From Streptosporangium amethystogenes (GTDB lineage Bacteria; Actinomycetota; Actinomycetes; Streptosporangiales; Streptosporangiaceae), in NCBI RefSeq assembly GCF_000721075.1, contig NZ_JOEQ01000023.1, forward strand, positions 1-64,000: 64,000 nt of DNA, in the 5' to 3' direction. Position numbers and translations under genes: made by a program. How positions within the stretch are numbered: the first letter of the stretch is position 1; every line of letters starts with the position of its first letter. Positions 19,276-28,725 of the stretch are shown in pieces. The notes under the pieces are model-generated. The model ran no database searches. It was not told where the DNA came from and was given only the letters and a program-made list of their open reading frames with translations.

Positions 19276-19473
19276 CCCGTCCTACTGGCTCAAGTCGAGG
19301 GAAGGCACCAGCGACCGGACCGTGAGCGACAGATGCATCTCCTGCTCCCGACTATGGCCACCGAGGGTGGATGCTCTGTCCTACCGGCCCAAGTCAAGGG
19401 AACGCACCAGCGACCGGACGGAGGGCGACGGGCGCGTCTCCTGTTCCCGGATCTCAGCCACTAGGGAACGGGC
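19276..19473 (-). repeat. Tandem duplication of the XRE gene 3' end
   Basis: The last ~85 bases of the XRE gene (from its stop at 19381) recur 99 bases lower, starting at the matching stop at 19282. In translation the true tail REQETRPSPSVRSLVRSLD becomes REQEMHLSLTVRSLVPSLD in the relic copy. Identity is roughly 75-80% by eye, so the duplication is old. Confidence 0.7.
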
Positions 19474-20565
19474 GACGCCTTGATGCCGGAACCATACCGG
19501 CGACAGCGTGTGAGCCTCCTGCAACCGCTCGACGGCCACCTGCCGCTGCCGGGCATCCAGATGCGCTTGGGCGACATCGAGCAGGTGACGACCGTAGGAA
19601 ATGCCCAAAAGGTCGCCGAACCGGACGCGGTTGGCCGCGTTCAGCGCCTTGTCCGGCTCCCGCCGTACGGCGTAGGCATGGGTGGCCTGCATCGCCACCG
19701 TGGCAGGGCCGAACGCGGTGTTGTAGATCGGCGTCCGCTTACCGAGCCGTTCGGCGCCCGCGGAGGCCATCGCGATGTAGTCCGCCACCTCCCGGCCGCC
19801 CGCCGCCGCCGGGGCCAGGGCGGTCATCAGCAGGTTGCCCCACGCGGCCACGTGGGCGGCCGGAGCGGAGAACGACGGCTCGATCCGGGCCGCCATACCG
19901 GCTGCGAGTTCCTCGGCTTCCCGGGTGCGGGCCTGGTGCAGCAGTACCCACGCATACGTGGCGTGCAAGGTCACCCACAGCAGTTCGTCATCGCCGCCGT
20001 GCGCGACGGTGATGGCCCGCTCCGCGCCGATCGCCGCCAGGTCGTCCCGGCCGAGATGCACCATCACGCTGGCCGCCAGATCATAAGCCATGGCCAGCGG
20101 GTAGACGGCAGCCGCGCCGTACGCCGCGTGGGACAGCCGCGCCTCAGCGATCAACCCGGGAAGCTGAGCGACCAGGGCGGGGAAGTCACCGGCCCAGTAG
20201 CGGCGGCACGCGTTATCCACTGCGGCCCGCACGTCCGCCGGTGATGTCGGCTCACCGTCGTGGCCGTCGTCCGCTCCGGGCAGCAGAGACGCCGACAGCA
20301 GGGCGTCCCGCAACTTCAGCACGCTGGCGCCGTCGCGTTCGCCGCCCATCCGGTCGCGTTTGCCGGTCAGCGCCGACAGGTCCACGTCGAGGGCGTTCGC
20401 CAACTTCATCAGGGTGGTGAGCCGCGCCGACTCGCGGCGCCCCTGCTCCAGCTTCGCGATGATGTCCCTGCTGACACCGGCCCGCTCGGCGAGCTCCTCC
20501 TGTGTCCAGGATCGGTCGTCACGAATCTTCCTGAGCCGGTTTCCGATGGTGCAACCGTCGTCCAT
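19381..20565 (-). CDS. XRE-family regulator with TPR-like C-terminus
   Basis: A 394-residue DNA-binding protein. The HTH_3 domain lies at ~5-65 (SWTQEELAERAGVSRDIIAKLEQGRR). The rest is helical with TPR-like repeats (CRRYWAGDFPALVAQLPGLI, LAMAYDLAASVMVHLGRDDL, ATYAWVLLHQARTREAEEL). This is the common actinomycete layout in which the repeat region senses a peptide or partner. I chose ATG 20565 rather than GTG 20574 because the GGGAAGG site is too close to the GTG. It heads the radical SAM block and probably controls it through the palindromes at 18107-18182. Confidence 0.85.
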   Translation of the reverse strand: MDDGCTIGNRLRKIRDDRSWTQEELAERAGVSRDIIAKLEQGRRESARLTTLMKLANALDVDLSALTGKRDRMGGERDGASVLKLRDALLSASLLPGADDGHDGEPTSPADVRAAVDNACRRYWAGDFPALVAQLPGLIAEARLSHAAYGAAAVYPLAMAYDLAASVMVHLGRDDLAAIGAERAITVAHGGDDELLWVTLHATYAWVLLHQARTREAEELAAGMAARIEPSFSAPAAHVAAWGNLLMTALAPAAAGGREVADYIAMASAGAERLGKRTPIYNTAFGPATVAMQATHAYAVRREPDKALNAANRVRFGDLLGISYGRHLLDVAQAHLDARQRQVAVERLQEAHTLSPVWFRHQGVARSLVAEIREQETRPSPSVRSLVRSLDLGR

Positions 20566-20829
20566 GGGCCCCACCCTTCCCTGGTGATGTCGCGGTTCCA
20601 GGCTAAGCCGCGGACCCGCTTGTTGACAGGTATTCCCCCGTGGAAGTGCCTGCTCATCCTCGCGTCACCGTGGGAGCCGTCGCCCCAACAGGGCAGGAAG
20701 GTCGTCCAGCGCGAGCCCGCCGATCGGGATGACGGTTCGCCCGCGTGACAGCTCCGACGAGTGACCCGCTCTCCGTGCCCCCTGAAACAGGGGCCCCCGG
20801 CGAAGGGCTCAGCCATGCTCTACTCGGCC

Positions 20830-21064
20830 TGACGGAGCACCGGGGCAAGGACCGGTAGCACGGTCATGCGTCACAGGGGCCTCATCGTTGACTGTGAATT
20901 CTACACACAGCGATTATTGATGGTATGGATATAACCATCTCTTGGTGTTAGCATTGCCGTCAACGGCCGGCGGCATCGCCGTCGAATAGGTGCGCATCCG
21001 TCGATAAGACGCCTGTGCCCCCGAGCCGGATGTCCCCCCCATCAATACAGAAGGGCCACCCCCC
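20830..21064. repeat. Imperfect direct repeat, copy B (helicase 5' relic, promoter, hsdM leader)
   Basis: Counterpart of 14080-14310. At the left a minus-strand relic of the helicase start reads VTHDRATGP against MTDDLRYRP. Then come ACTGTGAAT (20891-20899), ACACACAG, ATAACCAT and the leader GATAAGACGCCTGTG.GCCGGATGTCCCCC, which ends at the hsdM GTG. The remainder of the gap 20566-20829 shows no gene. Confidence 0.75.
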
Positions 21065-23518
21065 GTGGCGAAGCTGACGTTGCCGCAGCTTGAGCGGCAT
21101 CTGTTCGGAGCGGCCGATATTCTCCGCGGCAAGATGGACGCCTCGGAGTTCAAGGAGTACATCTTCGGGATGCTCTTCCTGAAGCGGGCGTCCGACCAGT
21201 TCGACGTGGTCCGCGAGGAGCTCGTCCAGAAGTGGCTCACCCAGGGCAGGAGTCCGGAGGAAGCCGAGCGGATGGCCGCCGCACCGGCCTTCTACCGGGG
21301 CGAGAGCTTCTACGTCCCCCAGGAGTCCAGCTGGCGGCACATCAAGGACCACTCCCGGGAGAAGAACGTCGGCAACCTGCTCAACAAGGCGCTGGAGGGG
21401 CTGGCGAACCACAACTCCACCTCCCTCGAAGGCGTGCTGGAGCACATCGACTTCATGCGCAAGGTCGGCCAGTCCACCATCTCCGACAAGCGGCTGCAAC
21501 AGCTCGTCGACCACTTCCACCGGGTACGGCTGCGCAACGAGGACTTCGAGTTCCCCGACCTGCTCGGCGCGGCCTATGAGTACCTGATCGCGCAGTTCGC
21601 CGACTCGGCGGGCAAGAAGGGCGGCGAGTTCTACACCCCGCGCGGGGTGGTCCGGATGATGGTCCGCCTGGTCAAGCCGAGGCCCGGCATGCGCGTCTAC
21701 GATCCGTGCTCCGGCTCGGGCGGCATGCTCATCCACGCCAAGGAGTACATCGACGAGCACGGCCTCGACTCCCGCGACCTGACCCTGGCCGGCCAGGAGA
21801 CCGCGGGCACCACCTGGGCCGTCTCCAAGATGAACATGATCCTGCACGGCGTGCTCAACGCCGACCTGGAGAACGAGGACACCCTCGCCGACCCCCGGCA
21901 CCTGGAGGACGGAGAGCTCGCCCGCTTCGACCGGGTGCTCACCAACCCGCCCTTCTCACTGAACTACTCGGCCGCCGACATGAGGCACCCGGAGCGCTTC
22001 AAGTACGGCTACGCGCCGGAGACCGGCAAGAAGGCGGACCTCATGTTCGCCCAGCACGTGCTGGCCGTCCTCACCCCCGACGGTGTCGGCGCCACGGTCA
22101 TGCCGCACGGCGTGCTCTTCCGCGGCGGCAAGGAGAAGGACATCCGCGAGGGCATCATCAAGGACGACCGCCTGGAGGCGGTGATCGGCCTGGCGCCCAA
22201 CCTCTTCTACGGCACCGGCATCCCGGCCTGCGTCCTGGTGCTGCGCGGCACCGACCCACGGCCCGCCGAGCGACGCGGCAAGGTGCTGTTCATCAACGCC
22301 GACCGCGAGCTCACCGCCGGGCGCGCGCAGAACCATCTCGACCCGCAGCACGCCGAGAAGATCGTCGCGGCCTACCAGGAGTATCGCGACATCCCCGGCT
22401 TCGCCCGCGTGGTGGACGTCGAGGAGCTGCGGGCCAACGACTTCAACCTCAACATCCGCCGCTACGTGGACAACACCCCGCCGCCCGAGCCCCAGGACGT
22501 CCGCGCCCACCTGCACGGCGGCGTCCCCAGGGCCGAGGTCGCGGCCAAGGCGGGGTTGTTCGAGGCGTTCGGCATCGACCCCGCCACGCTGTTCGCCGAG
22601 CGGGACGCCGACTACCACGACTTCCTGCCCGAGGGGTGGCGGGCGACCGCCGAGCGCATCCCGGCCCTCGCGACTCCCACCGAGGAGCGGCTGCGCCAGG
22701 CGTTCGCCGAGTGGTGGACCCGGCACAGCAAGCGGCTCGTCGAGCTGCCCGACACCCGCAAGGTCATGGAGGTACGGGCCGAGCTGCTCGACTCCTTCGT
22801 CACCGAGCTGCTGCCGAACAAGGTGCTCGACCGGTTCGAGCTGGCCGGCATCGTCGCCGCGTGGTGGGGCGAGGCACAGTACGACATCAAGACCCTCGGG
22901 CTGAACGGCTTCGAGGGCGTGGTCGAGGGCTGGCTGACCACCATCGAGTCGGTGTTCGAGCTGGACGAGGAGGAGGTGGAGTACTGGGACAAGCAGAGGC
23001 TCGCCGCCGAGAAGCGCAAGGCCCGCGACCACCGGGTCGTGCCCGCGCTGATCCCCGACTACCTCGCCGAGCTGGAGGCGGCCGAGGCGGCGTACGCCGA
23101 GCTGAACGCCCAGTACAAGGCGGCCACCGCCAAGCCCTCGGAGGAGGACGAGGAGGCCGATGAGCCGGACGAGTCCGCCGAGGACCAGCTCTCCGAGGCC
23201 GAACTGAAGGACCTCAAGGCGCGCACGGCCGCCGCGCGTAAGAAGGTCGGCACGCTGGAGAACCACTTCCTGCCCCGGCTCCGGATGGCCGTCGGCACCC
23301 TCGACGCCGACGCACGCCGCGACCTGGTGATCGGCGTCCTGCGGTCACAGCTCACGTCCCGCCTGGAGTCCCGTACGGCTACGGCTCGCAGGCTGGCCGA
23401 GGCGGCGTTTCGGACTTGGGCGGACAAGTACGCGGTGACCTTGCGCGACCTGGAGGCCCAACGCGAGGCGGCTACGGCTCGGCTGGAGAACTATCTCAAG
23501 GAGCTGGGATATGCGTGA
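21065..23518 (+). CDS. hsdM: Type I restriction-modification system methyltransferase subunit
   Basis: An 817-residue N6-adenine methyltransferase subunit. The N-terminal HsdM domain starts [23 protein letters not shown] motif I is [12 protein letters not shown] (~212), catalytic motif IV NPPF (~294), with the usual [15 protein letters not shown] ~300-residue C-terminal extension with an acidic coiled coil ([21 protein letters not shown]) makes it longer than classical HsdM (~520). It modifies the host recognition site with HsdS. It overlaps hsdS by 8 bases, so the two are co-translated. The promoter carries the ACTGTGAAT motif shared with the helicase and NYN/GrpE genes. Confidence 0.95.
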   Translation: MAKLTLPQLERHLFGAADILRGKMDASEFKEYIFGMLFLKRASDQFDVVREELVQKWLTQGRSPEEAERMAAAPAFYRGESFYVPQESSWRHIKDHSREKNVGNLLNKALEGLANHNSTSLEGVLEHIDFMRKVGQSTISDKRLQQLVDHFHRVRLRNEDFEFPDLLGAAYEYLIAQFADSAGKKGGEFYTPRGVVRMMVRLVKPRPGMRVYDPCSGSGGMLIHAKEYIDEHGLDSRDLTLAGQETAGTTWAVSKMNMILHGVLNADLENEDTLADPRHLEDGELARFDRVLTNPPFSLNYSAADMRHPERFKYGYAPETGKKADLMFAQHVLAVLTPDGVGATVMPHGVLFRGGKEKDIREGIIKDDRLEAVIGLAPNLFYGTGIPACVLVLRGTDPRPAERRGKVLFINADRELTAGRAQNHLDPQHAEKIVAAYQEYRDIPGFARVVDVEELRANDFNLNIRRYVDNTPPPEPQDVRAHLHGGVPRAEVAAKAGLFEAFGIDPATLFAERDADYHDFLPEGWRATAERIPALATPTEERLRQAFAEWWTRHSKRLVELPDTRKVMEVRAELLDSFVTELLPNKVLDRFELAGIVAAWWGEAQYDIKTLGLNGFEGVVEGWLTTIESVFELDEEEVEYWDKQRLAAEKRKARDHRVVPALIPDYLAELEAAEAAYAELNAQYKAATAKPSEEDEEADEPDESAEDQLSEAELKDLKARTAAARKKVGTLENHFLPRLRMAVGTLDADARRDLVIGVLRSQLTSRLESRTATARRLAEAAFRTWADKYAVTLRDLEAQREAATARLENYLKELGYA

Positions 23519-24728
23519 ACTGCCAGATGGGTGGAGACGCGTCGCTCTCCGGGAGGTCACCGAAGAGCGCACTGAGAAGGTAAGCACGCGCCGGAAGATT
23601 ACTGTCCTCTCTTCCACCAAGTATCAGGGCCTGGTCCCGTCAGACGAATACTTCAAAAACCGGACCATTTACAGCGCCGACCTTTCCGGTTATAAAATCG
23701 TCCGTCGCGGTTGGTTCGCTTACGCCACCAACCATCTTGCCGAGGGGTCGATCGGCTTACAGGAAGCCTTTGACGTCGCCTGTGTCAGTCCGATCTACAC
23801 GGTCTTCTCCTGCCATGACGATGTTTACCCGCCATATATGTTCAGAGTCCTGAAGTCACCGGATCTCCTGGCGAAATATGGAGTGCACGAGCAGGCTTCT
23901 GTTGATCGACGAGGAGCTGTTAGATATAGAGACTTCAGAAAAATTGAAGTCAGCATTCCATCCAATTCTGAGCAGCGGCGGATCGCGGAGATCCTCGACA
24001 CTCTCGATACTCAAATCGCCAATCAACGAGAAATTTTCAATAAGCTCAAAATTGTCGCAGCAGCAATGATGGATAACCATCTCACGAAAATCATCCGGGC
24101 GGCTGATGCTGACTTTCCCCTAGCAACCCTTGCCAACATTGCCAGCGGTGTGACCCTAGGAACAGAGACCGGTGGATCGATTGAACTTCCTTACCTGCGC
24201 GTAGCAAACGTCCAGGACGGATATATCGACACGTCCGAAATGAAGAGCGTAAACGTCAGTCGCACGGACGCGAAGCGCTACCTACTTGAAGCAGGAGACG
24301 TGCTTCTAACCGAGGGCGGTGACTTGGACAAGCTTGGTCGCGGCGCGGTGTGGGATGCCAGGATTGATCCATGCATCTGCCAGAATCATATCTTCCGCGT
24401 TCGCTGCGACAAGAATCGTCTACTTCCTGAGTATCTCGCAGCATATTGCTCGTCGCATTACGGAAAGAGCTACTTCCTCAGCATTGCGAAGCAGACAACA
24501 AATCTGGCCAGCATTAACTCGACCCAACTGAAGAATATGCCAATCCCGCTTCCGCAGATCGAAAGTCAGAGACATCTCATAGAGATGACAGAAGCGGGGA
24601 AGGAACGGATTTCCGATGAGGATGCGCGTCTGCAGCGCTTGGAGCTGCTCAAGCAAGGTCTCACGGAAGACCTGCTAACAGGACGGGTTCGGGTTTCTGA
24701 GGCGGAAGCCGTACTGGAAAGTCTTTGA
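23511..24728 (+). CDS. hsdS: Type I restriction-modification system specificity subunit
   Basis: A 405-residue DNA recognition subunit with two target recognition domains, each followed by a helical spacer: first ...[29 protein letters not shown], second ...[23 protein letters not shown]. The spacer similarity gives the usual pseudo-twofold layout for a bipartite target. Base composition is clearly more AT-rich than the flanking genes, typical of exchanged specificity genes. It starts inside the end of hsdM. A hairpin follows its stop. Confidence 0.93.
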   Translation: MRELPDGWRRVALREVTEERTEKVSTRRKITVLSSTKYQGLVPSDEYFKNRTIYSADLSGYKIVRRGWFAYATNHLAEGSIGLQEAFDVACVSPIYTVFSCHDDVYPPYMFRVLKSPDLLAKYGVHEQASVDRRGAVRYRDFRKIEVSIPSNSEQRRIAEILDTLDTQIANQREIFNKLKIVAAAMMDNHLTKIIRAADADFPLATLANIASGVTLGTETGGSIELPYLRVANVQDGYIDTSEMKSVNVSRTDAKRYLLEAGDVLLTEGGDLDKLGRGAVWDARIDPCICQNHIFRVRCDKNRLLPEYLAAYCSSHYGKSYFLSIAKQTTNLASINSTQLKNMPIPLPQIESQRHLIEMTEAGKERISDEDARLQRLELLKQGLTEDLLTGRVRVSEAEAVLESL

Positions 24729-24732
24729 CCGC

Positions 24733-24766
24733 GTGCCGGGGCGGGCGTGAAGCCCCGCCCCGGCAC
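24733..24766 (+). terminator. Hairpin between hsdS and hsdR
   Basis: Perfect 13-bp GC stem GTGCCGGGGCGGG / CCCGCCCCGGCAC with an 8-base loop, 5 bases after the hsdS stop and 58 before the hsdR start. It may be a partial terminator that keeps nuclease expression below that of methyltransferase and specificity subunits. No T-run is present. Confidence 0.6.
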
Positions 24767-24824
24767 AGCGGTGGTGTGTTCGGGGGGTGACGATGTCCGT
24801 TCGTTTACCGAGGGGAGTCGGACG

Positions 24825-27800
24825 GTGGCCGACTACGAGTACGCACTTGTCGAACGTCCGCTTATCGAGCAGCTCAAGGCCATGGGGTGGAAGCACGTGG
24901 CCGGTGCCAAGGAGGGCGCGGTCCTGCCTCTCATCGCGCGGGACTCGCTGCGCGACTCCTTCAACGAGGTGGTTCTTGAGGAGCAGGTGCGGGAAGCGCT
25001 CCTCCGGATCAATCTTGACGACCAGAGCCGGCCATGGCTGGACGACACCCGGATCAGCCAGGCGTTCAACGCGCTGACCCGGGTGCCCGCCGCCGGCCTG
25101 CTGGAGGCCAACACCTACGTCACCGAGCTGCTGATCAAGGGTGTCGCGGTGGAGGGGCCGGACGGCGGCCGGGACTGTACGATCCACTTCATCGACTGGA
25201 AGAACGTCGACAATAACGAGTTCTTCGTGATCAACCAGTTCCGGGTGGACGTCCCCGGCACCGGCGGGAGCAAGCAGATCGTCCCCGACCTGGTGCTCTT
25301 CGTGAACGGCGTCCCGCTCGTCGTCATCGAGTGCAAGGCGCCCACCCGGAGCGACCTCCGCGCCGCGGTGAACCAGATCCGCCGCTACAGCGACGGCCTC
25401 ACCGGGAACCCGAGGCTCTTCCACTCGGTTCAGTTGACGGTCGTGACGAGCGGTGAGGACGCCAGGCTGGGCACGTTCACCGCCGCGCCCGAGCACTACG
25501 TACCCTGGCGTGACCCGCACCCGCTCACCACGGCGGCGCTCGCCGCGCGACGGGGCAAGGCCGAGGAGCAGCTCAGCAAGCAGGAGATCCTCGCCGCCGG
25601 CGTACTCGACCGCGCCAACCTGCTGAACATCGTGCACAACTACGTGACCTTCATGACCCTGGACAGCGGGGTGACGGTCAAGATCGCCCCTCGGTACCAG
25701 CAGTTCCGCGCGGTGGAGCGGACCGTCCACCGGCTGCTGACCGGCAGGCCGAAAGAGCGCGGCGGGATCGTCTGGCACACCCAGGGCTCCGGCAAGAGCC
25801 TCACCATGACCTTCCTGATCCGCCGGCTGCGCTCGGCCGACGAGCTGGCCCACTACAAGGTCGTGGTCGTCACCGACCGGACCCAGCTCCAGGACCAGCT
25901 CGGCGAGACCATGCAGCTGAGCGGCGAGAAGGTGGACACCGCCAAGAGCGGCGCCCGCGCCAGGACCCTGCTCGGCCGGAGCGGCCCGGGGGTGGTCTTC
26001 GTCATGATCCAGAAGAACCAGAACGGCTCCCCCGCCAACCGCCTGGACCTGGGCGAGGTCAACACCGACGAGTCGATCGTGGTGCTGATCGACGAGGTGC
26101 ACCGCTCGCACACCTCCTCCCTCGGCTCGAACCTGCGCCAGGCGCTGCCCAACGCCGCCCGGATCGGCTTCACCGGCACGCCGATCATGACGAAGAAGGG
26201 GCAGCGCAAGACCAGCGTGGAGCTGTTCGGCTCGTTCATCGACACCTACCGGCTCCGCGAGGCCGAGGAGGACGGCGTGATCGTGCCAATCCTCTACGAG
26301 GGCTTCAAGGTCAAGGGCGCGCTCCAGGACGGCCAGGACATGGACGAGCTCTTCGAGGAGGAGTTCGAGGACCTCACCGTCGAGGAGCGGAAGCAGCTCC
26401 AGCAGCGCTGGGCCACCAAGGGGACCGTCTCGACCGCCCAGCGGCTCGTCGACGTGAAGGCCAAGCACATGCTCCGCCACTACGTGGACAAGGTGCTGCC
26501 CGAGGGCTTCAAGGCCCAGGTGGTCGCGCACGACCGGGAGACCACGCTGCGCTACCGGGAGGCACTCCTCGCCGCCCGCGACGAGCTCGTCCGGGACGTG
26601 CTGAGCCTTCCGCCGCACCTGCTGAACCGCGCGCTGGAGGAGCTGAGACCGCGCCAGGCCCAGCTGGTGAAGGCGCACGGGCAGCTCGACCTGCTCCGGC
26701 GGATCGACTTCGTGCCGATCATCTCCAAGGGCGACGTGGAGGGCGAGGAACGCTTCGCGGAGTGGACCGACGAGGCGAAGCGGAAGGCCAGGATCGACGG
26801 CTTCACCCTGCCCTTCGGGGAGAACGACATCGCCTTCGTGATCGTCCAGTCGATGCTGCTCACCGGCTTCGACGCGCCCATCGAGCAGGTGATGTACCTG
26901 GACCGCAGGATGGAGATGCACGACCTGCTCCAGGCGGTGGCCAGGGTCAACCGGACCGCGGACGGCAAGCCGTACGGCTACGTGGTCGACTATCGCGGGG
27001 TGGCGCAGAACCTGGTGGACGCGCTGCGCGTCTACGCCGACGAGGACTTCGACGACGAGGAGGGCAGGGACGTCTCGGGGGCGCTGCGCGACCTGCGGAC
27101 CGAGATCGCCAAGCTGGAGCCGCAGATGCAACGGCTCCGGATGATGTTCCACGATCCGGCCGACGTGGAGGGGTGCGTGCTGGAGCTGGCCGATCCCCAG
27201 CTGCGCGACCGGTTCGGCGCCGAGCTCACCGTGTTCGCCCGGACGGTCAACGTGGTGCTGCCCGATCCGGCGGCGAAGCCGTACCTGCCGGACCTCAAGC
27301 GGTTCATGGTGATCAGGCTGACCTCGAACAAGCGCTACCGGGTGGACGGCGGCGAGTTCGACCCCGGCTCCTACGGCAAGAAGATCAAGCTGCTGATCGA
27401 CGAGCACGTCACCTCGCTCGGCATCGAGCAGCAGCTCCCGCCGATCGAGCTGACCGCCGCCAACTTCGCGGCCAGGGTCGAGGCGATGACCGGCGGCTCG
27501 CGCACCAAGGCGTCGGAGATGGAGAACGCCATCCGGCACCACATCGAGGTGCACCGCGGCCAGGACCCGACCCGCTACCAGCTGCTCAGCGAGCGGCTTG
27601 AGCGGATCCTGGTCGAGCTCAAGGACGACTGGGACCAGCAGCTGCTCGCGTTCAAGAAACTGATGACCGACATCAACGAGGACCGGCGGGACAACCCGCA
27701 CGGCTTCGGCCCGGCCGAGAGCGCCCTGTACGGCCTGCTGCTGAGCGAACTGGCCACCTCCGCCGAGGACATCGAGGACCCGCGGTTCGTCGATGCCTGC

Positions 27801-28001
27801 CGGGAGATCCACCAGACGGCGGCGCGGACCATCCATCGCCGTGACTTCTGGAAGAAGAGAACGGATGTCGAAGATTTCCGGAAGGAGATCTTCGAGATTC
27901 TGGTCACCCGGAATCTGGGAGACTTTCACCAGCTGGACCAGGTCGCCGACAAGGCATGTGACGTGATCCGGAACAACCAGGCGGATATTCCGGGGGCCTG
28001 A
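24825..28001 (+). CDS. hsdR: Type I restriction enzyme endonuclease/translocase subunit
   Basis: A 1058-residue restriction subunit. GTG 24825 follows GAGGGGAG and gives the typical N-terminus VADYEYALVERPLIEQLK. The PD-(D/E)xK nuclease has DLVLFVNGVPLVVIECKAP (~158-172). The SF2 motor has HTQGSGKSLTM (~322), LIDEVHRSH (~422) and FTGTP (~450). A C-terminal helical region binds HsdM. With HsdM2S it translocates and cleaves unmodified DNA. The next gene starts 7 bases downstream, so the operon continues past hsdR. Confidence 0.95.
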   Translation: MADYEYALVERPLIEQLKAMGWKHVAGAKEGAVLPLIARDSLRDSFNEVVLEEQVREALLRINLDDQSRPWLDDTRISQAFNALTRVPAAGLLEANTYVTELLIKGVAVEGPDGGRDCTIHFIDWKNVDNNEFFVINQFRVDVPGTGGSKQIVPDLVLFVNGVPLVVIECKAPTRSDLRAAVNQIRRYSDGLTGNPRLFHSVQLTVVTSGEDARLGTFTAAPEHYVPWRDPHPLTTAALAARRGKAEEQLSKQEILAAGVLDRANLLNIVHNYVTFMTLDSGVTVKIAPRYQQFRAVERTVHRLLTGRPKERGGIVWHTQGSGKSLTMTFLIRRLRSADELAHYKVVVVTDRTQLQDQLGETMQLSGEKVDTAKSGARARTLLGRSGPGVVFVMIQKNQNGSPANRLDLGEVNTDESIVVLIDEVHRSHTSSLGSNLRQALPNAARIGFTGTPIMTKKGQRKTSVELFGSFIDTYRLREAEEDGVIVPILYEGFKVKGALQDGQDMDELFEEEFEDLTVEERKQLQQRWATKGTVSTAQRLVDVKAKHMLRHYVDKVLPEGFKAQVVAHDRETTLRYREALLAARDELVRDVLSLPPHLLNRALEELRPRQAQLVKAHGQLDLLRRIDFVPIISKGDVEGEERFAEWTDEAKRKARIDGFTLPFGENDIAFVIVQSMLLTGFDAPIEQVMYLDRRMEMHDLLQAVARVNRTADGKPYGYVVDYRGVAQNLVDALRVYADEDFDDEEGRDVSGALRDLRTEIAKLEPQMQRLRMMFHDPADVEGCVLELADPQLRDRFGAELTVFARTVNVVLPDPAAKPYLPDLKRFMVIRLTSNKRYRVDGGEFDPGSYGKKIKLLIDEHVTSLGIEQQLPPIELTAANFAARVEAMTGGSRTKASEMENAIRHHIEVHRGQDPTRYQLLSERLERILVELKDDWDQQLLAFKKLMTDINEDRRDNPHGFGPAESALYGLLLSELATSAEDIEDPRFVDACREIHQTAARTIHRRDFWKKRTDVEDFRKEIFEILVTRNLGDFHQLDQVADKACDVIRNNQADIPGA

Positions 28002-28008
28002 TGCTGGC

Positions 28009-28725
28009 ATGCTGGTGACCGTGAGTGATTTTCCTGGAGTCCTGCGGGTCGGTGACCTCGATGTCACCGTCTCGGTGAGTGACCGCCGCAAGAGCGTGCG
28101 GCTCACCGTGGAGCGGGACGCCTCGGTCACCGCCGCCGTTCCCCCGCAGGTCTCCCGGGCCGAGCTCACCAAGCTGGTCGAGGCGAAACGGTCATGGCTG
28201 TACGGCAAGCTCGCCGAGAAGCGGGATCTCGGCGAGGCCCCGCCGGAGCGGGAGTTCGTCTCGGGTGAGGGGTTCCTCTATCTGGGGCGCTCCCACCGAC
28301 TGCGCGTCGTCGACTCCGGCGAGGTGCGCCTGATCCGCGGGCGGCTGGAGCTGGCCCGGGGTGGCGGCGCGAAGGAGCTGGTCGACTGGTATCGCCGGGT
28401 CGGCGCGCGATGGCTGACCCGGCGGATCCGGCCCTGGACGGCGCGGATGGGGGCCGAACCGGCCGGGCTGCGGGTGCGACCGCTCGGCTACCGGTGGGGT
28501 TCGTGCTCACCCGACGGCCAGGTCAACATCCACTGGGCGACCATGCAGCTTCCGCCGAGTTTGATTGACTATGTGCTGGTGCACGAGCTCGCGCATCTCC
28601 ATCGCGCCGATCACGGTGCCGAGTTCTGGCGGATCGTCGAGCGGGCGCTTCCCGGTCACGAGGACCATCGGGAGCGGCTCCGCCGTACCGGTAATGATCT
28701 TTGGTTGCCCGAGAAAGGGCGATGA
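28009..28725 (+). CDS. YgjP-like (DUF45, M48-type) metallopeptidase
   Basis: A 238-residue soluble protein of the YgjP/WLM family. The N-terminus carries RRKSVRLTVERD; the zinc site is VLVHELAHLHRADHGAEFW (HExxH with a downstream His and Glu). The segment YRWGSCSPDGQVNIHW is the family signature. No membrane segment, unlike HtpX/Ste24 M48 enzymes. YgjP-like genes are frequent companions of hsdR, with unknown target; turnover of HsdR or another system protein is a reasonable guess. It overlaps the methylase gene by 4 bases (ATGA). Confidence 0.88.
   Translation: MLVTVSDFPGVLRVGDLDVTVSVSDRRKSVRLTVERDASVTAAVPPQVSRAELTKLVEAKRSWLYGKLAEKRDLGEAPPEREFVSGEGFLYLGRSHRLRVVDSGEVRLIRGRLELARGGGAKELVDWYRRVGARWLTRRIRPWTARMGAEPAGLRVRPLGYRWGSCSPDGQVNIHWATMQLPPSLIDYVLVHELAHLHRADHGAEFWRIVERALPGHEDHRERLRRTGNDLWLPEKGR

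Noticed and set aside
24675..28208. 1177-residue open frame antisense to hsdR
   Set aside because: It mirrors the codon bias of hsdR, has low-complexity Leu/Val/Asp/Gly-rich composition and no domain. Such long antisense frames are usual in very GC-rich DNA.
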